Assembly (NCBI GenBank): GCA_014534295.1
Contig: JACVRU010000027.1
Location: 1 to 14,163 of the forward strand
Origin: Thermoleophilia bacterium
GTDB taxonomy: Bacteria; Actinomycetota; Thermoleophilia; Gaiellales; Gaiellaceae
Length of the DNA stretch: 14,163 nt
Reading direction: 5' to 3'
This document shows positions 12,991 to 14,163 of this stretch, piece by piece. The translations under genes were made by a program, and so were the position numbers. The notes beneath the pieces are model-generated. The model was not told the DNA's origin. It did not search any database and was given only the letters and a program-made list of their open reading frames with translations. How positions within the stretch are numbered: the stretch's first letter is position 1; each line of letters starts with the position of its first letter.

Positions 12991-13397
12991 TCGAGGTCGC
13001 CGCAGGCCACGTAGACGCTGGCCTCCTCGTTCGACTTGTGGACGTTGACGGCGAACTCGCCGCCCGTCAGCTCCTCGAGCGCGACGTCGACCGTCGCCTC
13101 GGAGCGCCCCTCCTCGACGTTCGGAAGCGGGTAGGCCGGCGCCGGGTCGAGGTTGGCGCAGGTGCCCGGATGGATGTGCGCGGGCTGCGACGGGTCGGTC
13201 GGGTTCGAGAGCTCCAGGACGACGCGCGTCTGGTCGCCCTCCGGGGTGAGCGTGGCCGTGCCGCTCTCGCCGGAGTCGTTCTGCGCCGCGAGCTCGACGG
13301 TGACCGCGTCGCCGCCCCCGGCCTCGTCGCCGTCGTCGCCGCCGCAGCCGGCCGAGAGCCCCAGCACGAGCACGGTGAGAAGTAGAAGTTTCGTCAT
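12987..13397 (-). CDS. Lipoprotein with CHRD/Cu-Zn-SOD-like beta domain
   Basis: This 136-residue protein starts with a lipoprotein signal peptide (TKLLLLTVLVLGLSAGC), with lipobox LSAGC and the lipidated cysteine at 18. A low-complexity Gly/Asp linker follows to about 30. The beta-rich domain contains PAHIHPGTC (H74, H76, C80), PLPNV, EFAVNVHKS (H120) and YVACGDL (C132). The HxH plus later NVH histidines recall CHRD and Cu-Zn-SOD-like folds and could bind a metal; C80 and C132 could pair. It is expected on the outer face of the cytoplasmic membrane. Its stop codon overlaps that of the acyl-CoA dehydrogenase in a shared CTAG, leaving no room for a terminator. No good SD is seen. TATTCC about 14 nt upstream is a poor -10 candidate. 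Function unknown. Confidence 0.8.
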   Translation of the reverse strand: MTKLLLLTVLVLGLSAGCGGDDGDEAGGGDAVTVELAAQNDSGESGTATLTPEGDQTRVVLELSNPTDPSQPAHIHPGTCANLDPAPAYPLPNVEEGRSEATVDVALEELTGGEFAVNVHKSNEEASVYVACGDLD

Positions 13398-13429
13398 ACC
13401 CCGTCATTCGGGAATAGCGCTGGAACGGT

Positions 13430-14163
13430 TTGAGATCGGCGGTCGTCATCGGCTCGGGCCCGAACGGGCTCACAGCGGCGCGCCTGCTCGCGCAGGCGGG
13501 CCTCGACGTCGTCGTGCACGAAGCCGCCGACCGGATCGGCGGGGGCACGCGCACCGAGGAGCTGACGCTTCCGGGCTTCCGCCACGACGTCTGCTCCGCG
13601 ATCCATCCGCTGGCGGTCGTGTCGCCTGCGTTCCGCCGCGTCGGGCTCGAGGTCGACTGGATCGAGCCGCCCGTCCAACTCGCGCACCCGTTCGACGACG
13701 GGACCGCGGTCGCGGTCGAGCGGAGCGTCGAGGTGACCGCCGACCAGCTCGGGCGGGACGCGTCCGCCTACCGTGCGCTCGCGCGCCCGCGGAGCGTGCC
13801 GCTCCACGGGCTCTCGGCCGCCCGAGCGCTGGCGGAGTCCCGGTTCGAGACGGAGCGCGCCCGCGCGCTCTTCGCCGGCTGCGCCGCGCACTCTGTGCTC
13901 CCCCTCGAGCGGCGGCCGAGTGGCGGCTTCGGGATCGCGCTGCTCGCCCTCGCCCATCTCGCGGGCTGGCCGTTCGCGCGCGGCGGCTCGCAGGCGATCG
14001 CGGACGCGCTCGCCGAGGGCCTGGACGTGCGCACCGGCAGCCGGGTCGACGAGCTCCCGCAGGCCGACCTCGTGCTCGCGGACGTCGTCCCGCGGGAGCT
14101 CGTCCGCATCGCGCAGCTGCCGGCCGGCTACGAGCGGGCGCTCCGTCGCTACCGGCATGGGCC
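13430..14163 (+). CDS. FAD-dependent phytoene-dehydrogenase-like oxidoreductase, 5' part (runs off window)
   Basis: About 244 codons are present and the frame is still open at the window end. The N-terminus has the dinucleotide-binding fold AVVIGSGPNGLTAARLLAQAGLDVVVHE (GxGxxG at 8-13, ribose-binding acidic E31), then RIGGGTRTEELTLPGFRHDVCSAIHP, typical of CrtI/NAD(P)-dependent amine-oxidase-like proteins. Further on, ARALFAGCAAHSVLPLERR and GWPFARGGSQAIADALAEGL match the subgroup annotated as 'phytoene desaturase family/NAD(P)/FAD-dependent oxidoreductase'. The segment around residues 105-125 seems shorter than I expect for this subgroup. TTG at 13430 is the only plausible start before the FAD motif. 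No SD is present, so the exact start is uncertain. It diverges from the lipoprotein gene with 32 bp between starts. The substrate is unknown. Confidence 0.85.
   Translation, partial: MRSAVVIGSGPNGLTAARLLAQAGLDVVVHEAADRIGGGTRTEELTLPGFRHDVCSAIHPLAVVSPAFRRVGLEVDWIEPPVQLAHPFDDGTAVAVERSVEVTADQLGRDASAYRALARPRSVPLHGLSAARALAESRFETERARALFAGCAAHSVLPLERRPSGGFGIALLALAHLAGWPFARGGSQAIADALAEGLDVRTGSRVDELPQADLVLADVVPRELVRIAQLPAGYERALRRYRHG

Noticed and set aside
13398..13429. A second bidirectional promoter between the lipoprotein and FAD oxidoreductase genes (TATTCC minus, TAGCGC plus)
   Set aside because: Both hexamers miss the final T and the spacings (about 13 and 10 nt) do not match the pattern seen elsewhere.
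11584..13554. A 656-codon minus-strand frame opposite the acyl-CoA dehydrogenase
   Set aside because: Low-complexity Arg/Gly/Leu-rich shadow with no domain, and it crosses the lipoprotein gene in another frame.

Overview
This 14.2-kb window is very GC-rich, densely coded, uses many GTG starts, and encodes a primary-type sigma factor and a hybrid PAS/GAF kinase. Codon use and protein types suggest a deep-branching actinobacterium of the Thermoleophilia (Gaiellales or Solirubrobacterales) kind. That placement is inferred from style; no rRNA is present to confirm it. I found no tRNA, rRNA, insertion sequence, integrase or CRISPR array.

Layout, left to right. The 3' end of an RpoD-type sigma factor (to 382) is followed by an M20 metallopeptidase (401-1726). 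A hairpin-bearing gap separates that gene from a convergent pair, an amidohydrolase of the YtcJ type (3638 back to 2157) and an HxlR-type regulator (2138 back to 1779). Diverging from the amidohydrolase, with only 17 bp between start codons, is a membrane-anchored beta-propeller-like protein (3656-4321), then a secreted HExxH protein (4331-5290). On the minus strand lie a large hybrid histidine kinase (8055 back to 5638) and, just downstream of it, the decayed remains of a response regulator (5641 back to 5287).

From about 8.1 kb the plus strand carries a decayed secreted protein (8210-8623), a VOC/glyoxalase protein (8633-9040), and a compact signalling operon: stand-alone receiver (9122-9514), CHASE3-HAMP histidine kinase (9511-11097) and a secreted allene-oxide-cyclase/dirigent-like protein (11090-11548). 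Then come a frameshifted remnant of a CHRD-like secreted protein (about 11573-11798), an acyl-CoA dehydrogenase (11809-12990), a convergent lipoprotein resembling that remnant (13397 back to 12987), and the start of an FAD-dependent phytoene-dehydrogenase-like oxidoreductase (13430 to the window end).

The most striking signal is regulatory. Nearly every gene that would begin a transcript has a TANNNT (-10-like) hexamer ending 6-8 nt before its start codon and no Shine-Dalgarno sequence, the signature of leaderless mRNAs. Internal operon genes instead show a Shine-Dalgarno (11090, 2138) or a stop/start overlap (9511). In three cases the first three bases of the hexamer are the TAG stop codon of the preceding reading frame. 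The second theme is decay: three frameshifted, shortened gene remnants lie between intact genes. No wholly new multi-gene system is evident. The best candidates for novelty are the leaderless/stop-codon promoter arrangement, the 17-bp bidirectional promoter, the 27-bp dyad upstream of the hybrid kinase, and the kinase operon that ends in a secreted AOC-fold protein.
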